A stretch of 41,622 nt of DNA from Niabella sp. (lineage in GTDB: Bacteria > Bacteroidota > Bacteroidia > Chitinophagales > Chitinophagaceae): assembly GCA_017744795.1 (NCBI GenBank), contig JAGIAQ010000026.1, forward strand, positions 1 to 41,622, in the 5' to 3' direction. The notes under the pieces were generated by a model. It searched no databases, was not told the origin of the DNA, and was given only the letters and a program-made list of their open reading frames with translations. Position numbers and translations under genes: made by a program. Positions 32,888-41,155 of the stretch are shown here, in pieces. Position 1 is the stretch's first letter. Each line of letters begins with the position of its first letter.

Positions 32888-33304
32888 TCAGGCCCCATTC
32901 TTCCGCACGAGCCTCCGACTCATGATTTCCATAGCTAATTGAAGCGTATTTGCCTGATCCTGCAGGGCCTTAATGGTTTCCTTTTGCGTGGCAATGATTT
33001 CATCCCTGAGGATACATTCCCTGCACGGGGCTGGTGCTTCCGGTTCCTGTACTGTAAAGTCCGTTCCGGGGAGATAAATTTCACCCTTGTTTGAAACCAG
33101 CCAGTTGAGGTCGACATGCGGAAACCGGTTTTTGATGTCTTCAATAATTTCAGCGGAAGGCTTGTTGTTGCCGTTCTTAAGCCGGTTAAGCTTTTGAGAG
33201 GATCGATAATTTAGTCCGTTAATGGCAAGATCGTTAATTGTCTTGAATCCTTCAGCTTTACGGAGCTCTTCAAGACGCTCAAAAAAAGTTGAATTTTTAT
33301 TCAT
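32888..33304 (-). CDS. XRE-type helix-turn-helix regulator with coiled-coil tail
   Basis: This 138-residue protein has an N-terminal HTH of the phage-repressor kind (residues about 5-60): RLEELRKAEGFKTINDLAI and NYRSSQKLNRLKNGNNKPSA, then DIKNRFPHVDLNWLVSNKGE, a segment common in prophage-style repressors of Bacteroidota. A short linker contains the CRECILRDE motif, and residues about 105-135 form a coiled coil for dimerisation. It diverges from the orphan gene at 33368 across 63 bases that contain a palindrome and a good promoter. It probably represses that gene and itself. Whether it belongs to a prophage remnant or a defence unit cannot be decided from sequence. Confidence 0.8.
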   Translation of the reverse strand: MNKNSTFFERLEELRKAEGFKTINDLAINGLNYRSSQKLNRLKNGNNKPSAEIIEDIKNRFPHVDLNWLVSNKGEIYLPGTDFTVQEPEAPAPCRECILRDEIIATQKETIKALQDQANTLQLAMEIMSRRLVRKNGA

Positions 33305-33309
33305 TTTTG

Positions 33310-33340
33310 TTTGTTTGTATCAAATGAATTTGTAAATTTG
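33310..33340 (+). promoter_or_regulatory. Promoter and candidate XRE operator between the divergent genes
   Basis: TTTG (33310-33313), 19 bases, then TAAATTTG (33333-33340) make a full Bacteroidota promoter driving the gene at 33368. Inside the spacer is a palindrome, CAAAT-GA-ATTTG (33321-33332). A repressor dimer bound there would occlude this promoter, and would also overlap any minus-strand promoter of the XRE gene (TTCATTTG is the one-mismatch box). Confidence 0.6.
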
Positions 33341-33367
33341 GTGTGCTAACATGAAAATAATCCGGTT

Positions 33368-34000
33368 ATGTCAAACAAAAATAACAAGATTCTTGCTAAG
33401 GGGCAAGAACCGGGTGCAGGCGGTTTTGAGATCGAAAAGCAGCACCCGGAAGATCCTGCTAAACTCAGCGAGCACCATTTTCAATTGCGGAAGCGTTTTT
33501 TGCATTTTATAAAAGCAAGACCACTGTATTGCCTTTGGCTGGTTTTTGATGCTTCAACCCTGAAAGAATTGCAGCAGATCTGGAGCAATTGGGTGCAATG
33601 CGCTTTGTGTGTACCCTACAGTGCCTTCAGCGAAAACAGCGACCGGCGTTACCTGTTGCGGTTCAATGCAAATTTTCGGGAATTAATGGAGGCCCTGCAC
33701 GAAATATCAGTGCAACAGACAAAAAAGAAGGGCAAGGCGTTGTTTTATATTGATCCGGATACACACTATAAGTACTTGGGGAATACAGCAACGGCACATC
33801 AAAAAATAAGGGAATTTATATCAGGGTATCCGCAAAAAAAAGCAGAGGTCTATTTGTGGTCTGTTCTGGAGTGTGCCCTGGAAGAAGGGGAGGCCTTCCT
33901 GATTGAAAGAAAGAATCTCCTCTTTGACTTTGAATGTTTGTTGTGCCTGGTAAAAGCGCCCTTTCAACTGTTGAAACACAATAAGCAGCTTTTGAAATAA
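33368..34000 (+). CDS. Orphan protein next to the XRE regulator
   Basis: I do not recognise this 210-residue protein. It is soluble, with no signal peptide or membrane helix. Its N-terminal 30 residues are polar and probably disordered (AKGQEPGAGGFEIEKQHPED). A mixed helical body follows, with features HFQLRKRFLHFIKARPLYCL, ELQQIWSNWVQCALC and GYPQKKAEVYLWSVLECALE. It contains five cysteines but no ordered metal-binding spacing. It has its own promoter with an operator-like palindrome and a good intrinsic terminator after it (34028-34059). The setting, next to an XRE repressor and before a HEPN-type gene, suggests an accessory module. Confidence 0.7.
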   Translation: MSNKNNKILAKGQEPGAGGFEIEKQHPEDPAKLSEHHFQLRKRFLHFIKARPLYCLWLVFDASTLKELQQIWSNWVQCALCVPYSAFSENSDRRYLLRFNANFRELMEALHEISVQQTKKKGKALFYIDPDTHYKYLGNTATAHQKIREFISGYPQKKAEVYLWSVLECALEEGEAFLIERKNLLFDFECLLCLVKAPFQLLKHNKQLLK

Positions 34001-34027
34001 GCAGGGCTGCCATCAATGAGTAATTAT

Positions 34028-34059
34028 GCGGCCCGTTTCCGGAGCCGCTATTTTTTTTT
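34028..34059 (+). terminator. Intrinsic terminator between the orphan gene and the HEPN gene
   Basis: GCGGCCCG...CCGGAGCCGC folds into an 8-bp stem with one bulged A and a TTTC-type loop. It is followed by TATTTTTTTTTA (34049-34060). It should end most of the orphan-gene transcripts, so the next gene, starting 11 bases later, depends on read-through or on a promoter I do not see. Confidence 0.75.
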
Positions 34060-34070
34060 AAATCGAACCA

Positions 34071-34973
34071 ATGAAAAACAATACTAAATATGTGGAAACT
34101 GTGCAAACAATACTGTTTCCCGGAATTGATGATTCCGGCCCTTTTAAAAGCAGGGCGAGGCAAAAAAGGTCTACAGCTGTACCGAAGCCGGCTGCGGTAG
34201 CGCCAAAAGAGCTTATTGTATCCTGGATCAGGGGATTATGTAATGCTGCCGCAATATTTGAGCTGGATCATAACGCCGGGGAACAGCGCCTCGATTTATA
34301 TATCATTCTTGCACAGCCGGATTCTTGTGGCTTTAAGAACCTGGAGCCTTTTATAAGAACCGCGACACTGGGTCAATGGACCGTCCAGTTCTCTCTTTGC
34401 CAGTTGACTGTGTTTAACGAACGGCGCAAACAGGGTAGTTTTTTTCATGTGGTAAAATGTAATGAACAGGCACTTTTATACCAGGCAAAAGATGCTTTAT
34501 TGGAATGGATCAGTGCGTCAATGTTTGCTACGGTATTGGCTAAGCGCGAAACAGATCTCGGGGAAGGGCAAAAAAAAGGGAACCATTTCTTTGAAACAGC
34601 AATAGCATTTGAGGAGCGCAAAGAGACAGCCCTGGCATGCTTTGCATTGCACCAGGCTATTGAAATAACCTTGCGCGGATTTATTACTGCTTTTTCAGGG
34701 ATCAGCCCCCGGCTCCATAGCTTAAAACAATTGTTCCTGCTGTGCAACCGCATCCGGAAGGGCTTTACCTCCTTTTTCCAGTCTGCGGCAGAACTTGATG
34801 CCCTGGCTTGTTTGCAGGAGGCTTATACCGCAGGTCGCTATAATAATGATTTTGTGGTAGCCGATGCCATATTGCAACTGCTTAAAACTAAAACAGCCCG
34901 CATCCTGGCTTTTACAGCGGCAATTTGTAAAGAGCTTACTGATAAATATACACAGTTGTTTCGGAGCAATTAA
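34071..34973 (+). CDS. Degenerate nucleotidyltransferase-like domain fused to a HEPN domain
   Basis: The 300-residue product looks like a fusion of the two halves of MNT-HEPN systems. Residues about 45-145 resemble a Pol-beta-type minimal nucleotidyltransferase: EQRLDLYIILAQPDS corresponds to the DxD strand, and FNERRKQGSFFHVVKCNEQA with LLY to the characteristic end of the domain. The usual GS motif is absent, so activity is doubtful. Residues about 172-295 have a HEPN-like helical layout: CFALHQAIEITLRGFI, HSLKQLFLLCNRI and EAYTAGRYNNDFVVADAI. The Rx4-6H ribonuclease motif is not visible (R256 is followed by no suitable His). Function is unknown; a nucleic-acid- or nucleotide-binding role is inferred. 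Confidence 0.65.
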   Translation: MKNNTKYVETVQTILFPGIDDSGPFKSRARQKRSTAVPKPAAVAPKELIVSWIRGLCNAAAIFELDHNAGEQRLDLYIILAQPDSCGFKNLEPFIRTATLGQWTVQFSLCQLTVFNERRKQGSFFHVVKCNEQALLYQAKDALLEWISASMFATVLAKRETDLGEGQKKGNHFFETAIAFEERKETALACFALHQAIEITLRGFITAFSGISPRLHSLKQLFLLCNRIRKGFTSFFQSAAELDALACLQEAYTAGRYNNDFVVADAILQLLKTKTARILAFTAAICKELTDKYTQLFRSN

Positions 34974-35008
34974 AAATGGCCGGGCGCATATTATACACCC
35001 GGCCATTT
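34974..35008. terminator. Bidirectional terminator between convergent genes
   Basis: AAATGGCCGGG (34974-34984) pairs exactly with CCCGGCCATTT (34998-35008), an 11-bp stem with a 13-base loop. It starts directly after the HEPN gene stop and lies 23 bases from the stop of the convergent polysaccharide gene. A-runs and T-runs on both sides make it plausible for either direction. Confidence 0.85.
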
Positions 35009-35031
35009 CATCAAAAAGTTGTTTTTTTAGA

Positions 35032-38000
35032 TTATTCTTTCAATACAACATTCCCCGTTCTTTTAAGATTGCCCCAACCCTGTCCTTCGCCTTTTATTGC
35101 CCGGCGAAGCGACCGGAATAATACCACGTACATTAATTGGCGGTACACAAAACGCTGGGGGATGAGCCATAACAGCTGCCAGTAATTTTTTTCCTTTTCG
35201 ATGCTGAAGGCAAAAAGCGCCACTCCAACATCTACTAAAAGGAAGAGGCCGTAAAATAACGCGATCCTATCGATATCTGCCCAGCTGGTATGCTGCTCAT
35301 TGGGCCAGTTGTAGAAAATAGAAAAGAAGAAAAGCAGATCGGCAATGGGAGCAATGATGGGCAATATGATCTGGAACAGCAGGATATTGGGCAAGGATAC
35401 CATGCCAAGGCCCTTATAACGTGCCTTGAAACAGGCGTCTTTATTCTTCCAGAAACTTTGCATCACACCATAACTCCAGCGGAACCGTTGTTTTAAGAAC
35501 TGTCTTACGGTTTCCGGAGCCTCGGTAATGGCAACAGCTTCATTGCAGTTGCGGATCACATATCCTTTTCTTAAAATACGAATGGTAAGGTCGCAATCCT
35601 CCGCCAATGAATCGGTGGTAAAGCCGCCGGCTTCAATGATGGCTCTTTTGCTGAAAGCGCCAATAGCACCCGGTACTACAGTAATTCCATTTATGTAATC
35701 AAAAGCCCGCCGGTCAAAATTCTGTGCGGTGATGTACTCGATCGACTGCCAGCGGGTGAGCACATTGGTGACGTTGCCCACTTTTACATTACCGGCAACA
35801 GCGCCAATAGCTTCATCTACAAAATAGCGCATGAGCTGGCTTACCGCATCTTTTTTTAATTGTGTATCGGCATCAATGCACACAAGGTATTCCGCGTCTG
35901 CATGGGCAATGCCGTAGTTGAGCGCAGAAGCCTTACCCCCATTGGGTTTGGTGAGTATTTTTACCCGGGGGTTAGTGCCAAACGCCGCTGTAATATTTTT
36001 CAATGTATCGTCTTTGGAGCCATCATCTACAAAAATGACTTCCAGGTTGGGATAATCCTGGTTCAGCAAACTTTGAACGGTTCGGGCACTATTTACTTCT
36101 TCGTTGTACGCAGGAACAATGATGTTTACTTTTTTATTAAAGACACCTAACGGGGGCAACTGTTCCTTTTTCTGCCTTCTGTAATTGATGAGCGCCAGGG
36201 CTCCCAGCGTTACAATACGCCCCAGCCCCAGGAAAACCGCCAGCCAGAATGCCGTACTGAGGAATTTGAATACCCAGAAAACGATCGTGACGCCATATTT
36301 GTCGGCCTGTAAAATATCGCTTTTTACAGGAGGCATTACCTGGTCCTTTTTAAGATTTAATAATTGTGCTACCGTAATAAATTGTATGTTCCGGTCTTTA
36401 AAGTACTTGATGATGCGGGGCAGTGCATCTACCGTGCCCTGACGGTTGCCGCCGGCATCGTGCAATAAAATGATCCCCTTGTCTTTGAGGGGGCGTGCCT
36501 CATATTGCCGCACAATACGATTGTAGATGCTGTCGGCATTTACATGGGCGCTGTCCGTATCCCAGTCTTCGGGATCGATGCTTTCACCCACGGCATAATA
36601 GTTTAGCGTTTTACTCAACCCAACGGGTAATAATTCCGGTGCCGTTGTGGGTTCTGCGTCTGCGTTAAAGGGCGGGCGGAACAGGATCGTGCTATGGCCG
36701 GTTACCGCTTCTATTAAAAGCCGGGTAGCGTCAATTTCGGTCTGGGCCCTTTTAAGACCTACGCTGGCAATATTGGGATGGGAGAAAGTGTGATTGCCGA
36801 TCTCAAATCCACCCTTATAAACCTGTTCAAACGTGGGAAGATGATTTTGAATGTTAACGCCTACAACAAAGAAGGCTGCGGGTACATTTTCCTTTTTTAA
36901 TATTTTCAGGATCTGGGGAGTATATTCCGGGTCAGGACCATCATCAAAAGTCAGCAGTACCTGTTTGCCCGGCTCCACCTGGCCAAATCGTTTTATTACG
37001 TATTTTGTGGGCAGTTTAAGGTATTCTTCCTCCTGTATCAGGTAATCACTGGTAGTATCTGCCGTGATCTTCATTTCCCCGCTCTGGGGTTGAGATATTA
37101 CATCCAAAACCTCACCGTCGCCAATATAATCGGGCTTCTCAAAGGATACCGGTACATTTTCCAGTTTCGTAAACAATTTCTTTTGCTCCGACATGGCCTC
37201 CGTGGTCAGCGCATTTTTATAAAAGGCCCAGAGCCGCTGGTCTTCAGCGCCCAATCGCCAGATGGCCACACCAGCCGTACCATAATCGTCTGCAAAACGC
37301 ATGGTGTTAAAATTACTGGCGGCATCATTAAAATATACTTCGTGTTTGGTTCCGTTATTATCGGTATAACTGAAATGACAATTATAGGTATCATTGTCAA
37401 AATCTATGGTGGCGTTATATTCCCTCGCAAGATATACCGCCTGGGCGTAAGTAACGGTTGCTCCTTTCTGGCCCTCCGGCCAGTCGTACCCGTAAGTGGC
37501 CATGCAGAGTACAATTTTTTCAGAAGGCACATTCTTTGCTGCAGCGTCCAGCACTTTTTCAATCCATTGCTGATCGCTGATCCATCCGGGAGTGCTGGTA
37601 TCATAGTGGTGATCATAGGCCATCAGGAAAATATAGTCTGTTACTTTCGCTATCTCCGAAATATTATAGCTGTCATCGTTGGGTAATATATCCTGTGTTA
37701 CCAGCAAGCCTTTGGCATGCAAAATCCGGTACAGATCCTCATGAAATTGTTTTATTAAAGGAAGGCTGTTTTCTGTCAGCTCTTCAAAATCCAGGTTAAC
37801 ACCACTTAGTTTATTTTTTTCAATCGTATTTACGATATCCTGTAAAAATTTATTTCTTTTCTTAGGATTGCTCAATACCCGGTACAGCAGCTTGCCATCA
37901 AAGTCGCTGTTGACCACATTAGTAAGGATGGGCACTATAGCAACCTTGGCCTTTCGCATCAGTAGCAGGGCATCATTGTCAATAGTGGCTTTTAACGAAT

Positions 38001-38430
38001 CACCCGTGGGGTCGATAAAGAACCATTCCGGAAGCACCATATTCAGCTTGTCAATATTGGCGCGTAACGAAATGAAAGATTGCGGATCCCAGTCTACAAA
38101 AAAAGCCGCGCGGATATTTCCATTTTTGGGTCGTTTCCGCTCCCGGTCAATAAACGCGTTGTTTTGTGCACGCGCATCAATAAAGGCCTGCATGCCTTTG
38201 TATTTCTTCTTGTCTTTTTCGCTTAGGTTCTTAGGGATTACGGCATGAATTAATTTGCCGGTATCCGTTTTGGAAAGGCCGGGAAGTATGGGGATGTTTT
38301 TTCTTAATAAGGAAAGAACCCCCAGGGGGATCAGGGCGATCGCAAAAAAGACCAACACGCGGCTGACCCATTTAAAAGTGTACCACCGGGCTTTATTATC
38401 CGTTTGAAAAACCTGCCTTTCGTCAGACAT
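35032..38430 (-). CDS. GH18-like / polysaccharide deacetylase / GT2 synthase fusion
   Basis: This 1132-residue membrane protein carries three enzymes of exopolysaccharide metabolism. TM1 (about 21-41) leads to a periplasmic GH18-like domain (about 105-410) with SGVNLDFEEL, whose Glu216 fits the catalytic acid. A NodB deacetylase (about 488-690) follows, with TFDDGPD (494-500), HTFSHP (547-552), RPPF (585-588) and LLHDAG. Helices at about 712-748 return to the cytoplasm, where a GT2 domain (about 765-990) has VDDGS, CIDADT, LAEDCD and QRFRW (981-985). Four or so C-terminal helices complete a synthase pore. Together they could polymerise, export and de-N-acetylate a beta-linked hexosamine polymer, like PgaC plus PgaB in one chain. 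Product unproven. Confidence 0.92.
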   Translation of the reverse strand: MSDERQVFQTDNKARWYTFKWVSRVLVFFAIALIPLGVLSLLRKNIPILPGLSKTDTGKLIHAVIPKNLSEKDKKKYKGMQAFIDARAQNNAFIDRERKRPKNGNIRAAFFVDWDPQSFISLRANIDKLNMVLPEWFFIDPTGDSLKATIDNDALLLMRKAKVAIVPILTNVVNSDFDGKLLYRVLSNPKKRNKFLQDIVNTIEKNKLSGVNLDFEELTENSLPLIKQFHEDLYRILHAKGLLVTQDILPNDDSYNISEIAKVTDYIFLMAYDHHYDTSTPGWISDQQWIEKVLDAAAKNVPSEKIVLCMATYGYDWPEGQKGATVTYAQAVYLAREYNATIDFDNDTYNCHFSYTDNNGTKHEVYFNDAASNFNTMRFADDYGTAGVAIWRLGAEDQRLWAFYKNALTTEAMSEQKKLFTKLENVPVSFEKPDYIGDGEVLDVISQPQSGEMKITADTTSDYLIQEEEYLKLPTKYVIKRFGQVEPGKQVLLTFDDGPDPEYTPQILKILKKENVPAAFFVVGVNIQNHLPTFEQVYKGGFEIGNHTFSHPNIASVGLKRAQTEIDATRLLIEAVTGHSTILFRPPFNADAEPTTAPELLPVGLSKTLNYYAVGESIDPEDWDTDSAHVNADSIYNRIVRQYEARPLKDKGIILLHDAGGNRQGTVDALPRIIKYFKDRNIQFITVAQLLNLKKDQVMPPVKSDILQADKYGVTIVFWVFKFLSTAFWLAVFLGLGRIVTLGALALINYRRQKKEQLPPLGVFNKKVNIIVPAYNEEVNSARTVQSLLNQDYPNLEVIFVDDGSKDDTLKNITAAFGTNPRVKILTKPNGGKASALNYGIAHADAEYLVCIDADTQLKKDAVSQLMRYFVDEAIGAVAGNVKVGNVTNVLTRWQSIEYITAQNFDRRAFDYINGITVVPGAIGAFSKRAIIEAGGFTTDSLAEDCDLTIRILRKGYVIRNCNEAVAITEAPETVRQFLKQRFRWSYGVMQSFWKNKDACFKARYKGLGMVSLPNILLFQIILPIIAPIADLLFFFSIFYNWPNEQHTSWADIDRIALFYGLFLLVDVGVALFAFSIEKEKNYWQLLWLIPQRFVYRQLMYVVLFRSLRRAIKGEGQGWGNLKRTGNVVLKE

Positions 38431-38521
38431 ATAAAATTTTATAGAGTCAAAATTGGTTTACAAAAAATACTATTGGTCGGAATTTTCTTAAACAAGTGAT
38501 ACATTTACCCAAACAAATAGT

Positions 38522-40177
38522 ATGCACAAAAGTAACATAAAAGGGAACATTGTGGACGTACTGCGGGAAAGGATCTATTCCGGATTTGTAGAATCGGAAA
38601 ACGGGAAAATAATAAAGATCGGCCGGGTACAGGATGAACCGGACGAAACACTGCCGTTTATCCTTCCGGGGTTTATAGATAGTCATGTGCATATTGAAAG
38701 CAGCATGCTCATCCCTTCCGAATTTGCCCGTCTGGCGGTAGTGCATGGCACAGTTGCCACAGTAAGCGATCCTCATGAAATAGCCAATGTATGCGGGGTG
38801 GAAGGTGTAGCGTATATGATTGAAAACGGCAGGAAAGTGCCTTTCAAATTCAATTTTGGAGCGCCGAGCTGCGTGCCGGCAACCGTTTTTGAAACAGCAG
38901 GTGCAACGTTGGGTGTATCAGAGGTTGCCGCATTACTACAACATCCGGAGATAAAGTATCTGAGCGAAATGATGAATTTTCCCGGAGTGCTGATGAATGA
39001 TCCTGAAGTAATGCAGAAAATAAAAGCAGCGCATGACCTGGGAAAGCCGGTAGACGGGCATGCGCCGGGGCTTAGGGGGGCTGATGCGGAGCAATACGCC
39101 AAAGGGATTGCTGCGGTCAACCTGCCGGGAACCGATCATGAATGTTTTACAAAGGAAGAAGCATTGGACAAGCTGCAAGCGGGCATGAAGATCCTCATCC
39201 GCGAAGGAAGCGCGGCAAAGAACTTTGAAGCACTCATTGATCTGCTGAATGATTATCCGGATGACATAATGTTTTGTAGCGATGATAAACACCCGGACAG
39301 CCTGGCCGCGGGGCATATTAATCAGCTTTGCGCAAGGGCTGTGGCAAAAGGAATTTCGGTTTTTAAAGTGCTCAAAGCGGCCTGCATCAACCCGGTGCTG
39401 CATTATAAACTGGATGTAGGTTTGTTTGAGGAAGGCGCCGCCGCAGATTTTATTGTTGTAAAAGACCTGAACCATTTTGAGGTGCTGCAAACCTTTATCA
39501 ATGGTACGCTGGTGGCGGAGCAAGGCAAAACGCTGATCGCACCGGTTGCTGCTTCTATTATCAATAACTTTAATTGTGCGCCCAGGACTCCTGACTTTTT
39601 TGCGCTGCCGTCTGATGGCAGTAAAACGATCCCGGTTATTGAGGCGCTGGACGGCCAGCTGATCACCCACCAGCTGCTTTTGGAGCCAAAGGTTGTGGAT
39701 GGATTTTATGTGAGCGATGTAGAACGCGACATTTTGAAAATGGTGGTGGTGAACCGTTATACCGATGCAAAGGTAGCCGGTGCGTTTGTGCGGAATTTTG
39801 GAATCAAACAAGGGGCGATCGCTTCTTCTGTAGCGCATGATAGTCATAATATTATAGCCGTTGGAGTGGACGATGAAAGCATCAGCCGGGCGGTAAATAA
39901 ACTTATTGCTGCAAAAGGGGGCGTAAGTGCTGTGGCCGGAGCCGAAGAGCAATTAATACCCTTGCCCGTGGCCGGGTTGATGAGTAATGCAAATGGATAC
40001 GAGGTGGCTGCTGCGTACACCCAAATTGATGCAATGGCGAAAAAAATAGGCTCCGGATTGGCGGCACCCTTTATGACGCTCTCCTTTATGGCCTTGCTGG
40101 TGATCCCGGATCTGAAGTTGAGCGACAAGGGCCTTTTTGATGGAAGGCGGTTTGAATTGATCGGTCCGAAGAGCTGA
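38522..40177 (+). CDS. ade: Adenine deaminase
   Basis: This 551-residue amidohydrolase converts adenine to hypoxanthine and ammonia for purine salvage. The metal site motifs are [14 protein letters not shown] (His55, His57), [19 protein letters not shown] (DPHE at residues 83-86), GHAPGLRG, and LFCSDD-like [10 protein letters not shown]. The C-terminal region ([33 protein letters not shown]) is specific to bacterial adenine deaminases, separating it from other amidohydrolases. Length is typical. The ATG at 38522 is well placed. It diverges from the polysaccharide gene; a weak TACATTTA box lies 15 bases before the ATG. Confidence 0.96.
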   Translation: MHKSNIKGNIVDVLRERIYSGFVESENGKIIKIGRVQDEPDETLPFILPGFIDSHVHIESSMLIPSEFARLAVVHGTVATVSDPHEIANVCGVEGVAYMIENGRKVPFKFNFGAPSCVPATVFETAGATLGVSEVAALLQHPEIKYLSEMMNFPGVLMNDPEVMQKIKAAHDLGKPVDGHAPGLRGADAEQYAKGIAAVNLPGTDHECFTKEEALDKLQAGMKILIREGSAAKNFEALIDLLNDYPDDIMFCSDDKHPDSLAAGHINQLCARAVAKGISVFKVLKAACINPVLHYKLDVGLFEEGAAADFIVVKDLNHFEVLQTFINGTLVAEQGKTLIAPVAASIINNFNCAPRTPDFFALPSDGSKTIPVIEALDGQLITHQLLLEPKVVDGFYVSDVERDILKMVVVNRYTDAKVAGAFVRNFGIKQGAIASSVAHDSHNIIAVGVDDESISRAVNKLIAAKGGVSAVAGAEEQLIPLPVAGLMSNANGYEVAAAYTQIDAMAKKIGSGLAAPFMTLSFMALLVIPDLKLSDKGLFDGRRFELIGPKS

Positions 40178-40274
40178 TTCACCGGCAGATCCGTTTTTTT
40201 GAAAAAATACAGTGTTATTCACCGTACGCTTCCCGTCGTTTACCGATATCTGGTGTTTACAGGCGAAAAATCTA

Positions 40275-40305
40275 TTGTAAGCCCTATCTTAGGGGGGTAT
40301 TTTTA
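40275..40305 (+). promoter_or_regulatory. Probable promoter of the LiaF-like gene
   Basis: TTG (40275-40277) and TATTTTTA (40298-40305, one mismatch to TAnnTTTG) are separated by 20 bases, the normal Bacteroidota spacing. The start codon is 16 bases further on. Confidence 0.45.
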
Positions 40306-40321
40306 CAGAAAATATTGAACA

Positions 40322-41143
40322 ATGAGCGAAAATAATCCGTATAACACAGAATTTTATAATAAAGATGAGAAGCCGGCAACGCCTGGAGGAAACCTTCCGG
40401 CTGAAGAACCGAACTATCGCCGGCGGAACTCCCAATCCCATGTCTGGTTTGGGCTGATGATGGTGCTGGTAGGCCTGGTGTACCTGCTTAAAAGAATGGG
40501 GATCGATTTCCCGGATTTCGTGTTCTCCTGGCAAATGTTCCTGATCGTATTGGGGATATTCGTTGGGTTCCGTAAAAACTTCCAGGGTCCGGGCTGGCTG
40601 ATCCTGATCCTGATCGGATCGCTTTCGTTAGTGAATGACTACTTCCTTTTTAATTCATTGAAACCGTTTATCTGGCCTATAGTACTGATCGGCGCCGGGT
40701 TGTTTTTTATTCTGCGGCCTAAAAAATCGTATGAATTTATTACCAAAGACCCCAATACCGGTCTGCCCAATGGCACTAATGTCTATAAAGGCAATATAAG
40801 CAGCGACGATTTTATTGATGCTACTTCTATTTTCGGGGGTACCAAAAAGAAAGTGTTATCGAAAAATTTCAGAGGTGGCGATATGGTTAATATCTTTGGT
40901 GGAAGCGAAATTGATCTATTGCAGGCCGATATCAGCGGAACAGCAGTGCTGGACGTAACGGCAATGTTTGGCGGGGCCACCCTGCTGATCCCTTCCCATT
41001 GGAATGTGATCTCTTCAGAAGCCACTGCTATCCTGGGAGAAATAAAAGACCGCCGGGTTTCTATCGGTAATATCGACACATCAAAAACGCTGATCTTAAA
41101 GGGTACCGTAATTTTTGGCGGTATCGATATTAAAAGTTTTTAA
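40322..41143 (+). CDS. LiaF-like membrane protein (cell-wall stress family)
   Basis: This 273-residue protein has a polar N-terminus (about 38 residues), four closely packed membrane helices (about 40-130: WFGLMMVLVGLVYLLKRMG, MFLIVLGIFVGF, WLILILIGSLSLVND, IWPIVLIGAGLFFIL) and a C-terminal beta-rich domain (about 155-273) with repeated FGGTKKK, IFGGSEIDLL, MFGGATLLIP and IFGGIDIKSF. That is the LiaF-like C-terminal domain, which in firmicutes restrains the LiaRS cell-envelope stress system. A histidine kinase gene starts 12 bases later, so a similar pairing is plausible here. The client kinase is of LytS rather than LiaS type. Confidence 0.85.
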   Translation: MSENNPYNTEFYNKDEKPATPGGNLPAEEPNYRRRNSQSHVWFGLMMVLVGLVYLLKRMGIDFPDFVFSWQMFLIVLGIFVGFRKNFQGPGWLILILIGSLSLVNDYFLFNSLKPFIWPIVLIGAGLFFILRPKKSYEFITKDPNTGLPNGTNVYKGNISSDDFIDATSIFGGTKKKVLSKNFRGGDMVNIFGGSEIDLLQADISGTAVLDVTAMFGGATLLIPSHWNVISSEATAILGEIKDRRVSIGNIDTSKTLILKGTVIFGGIDIKSF

Positions 41144-41155
41144 CCTGTAATTGTA

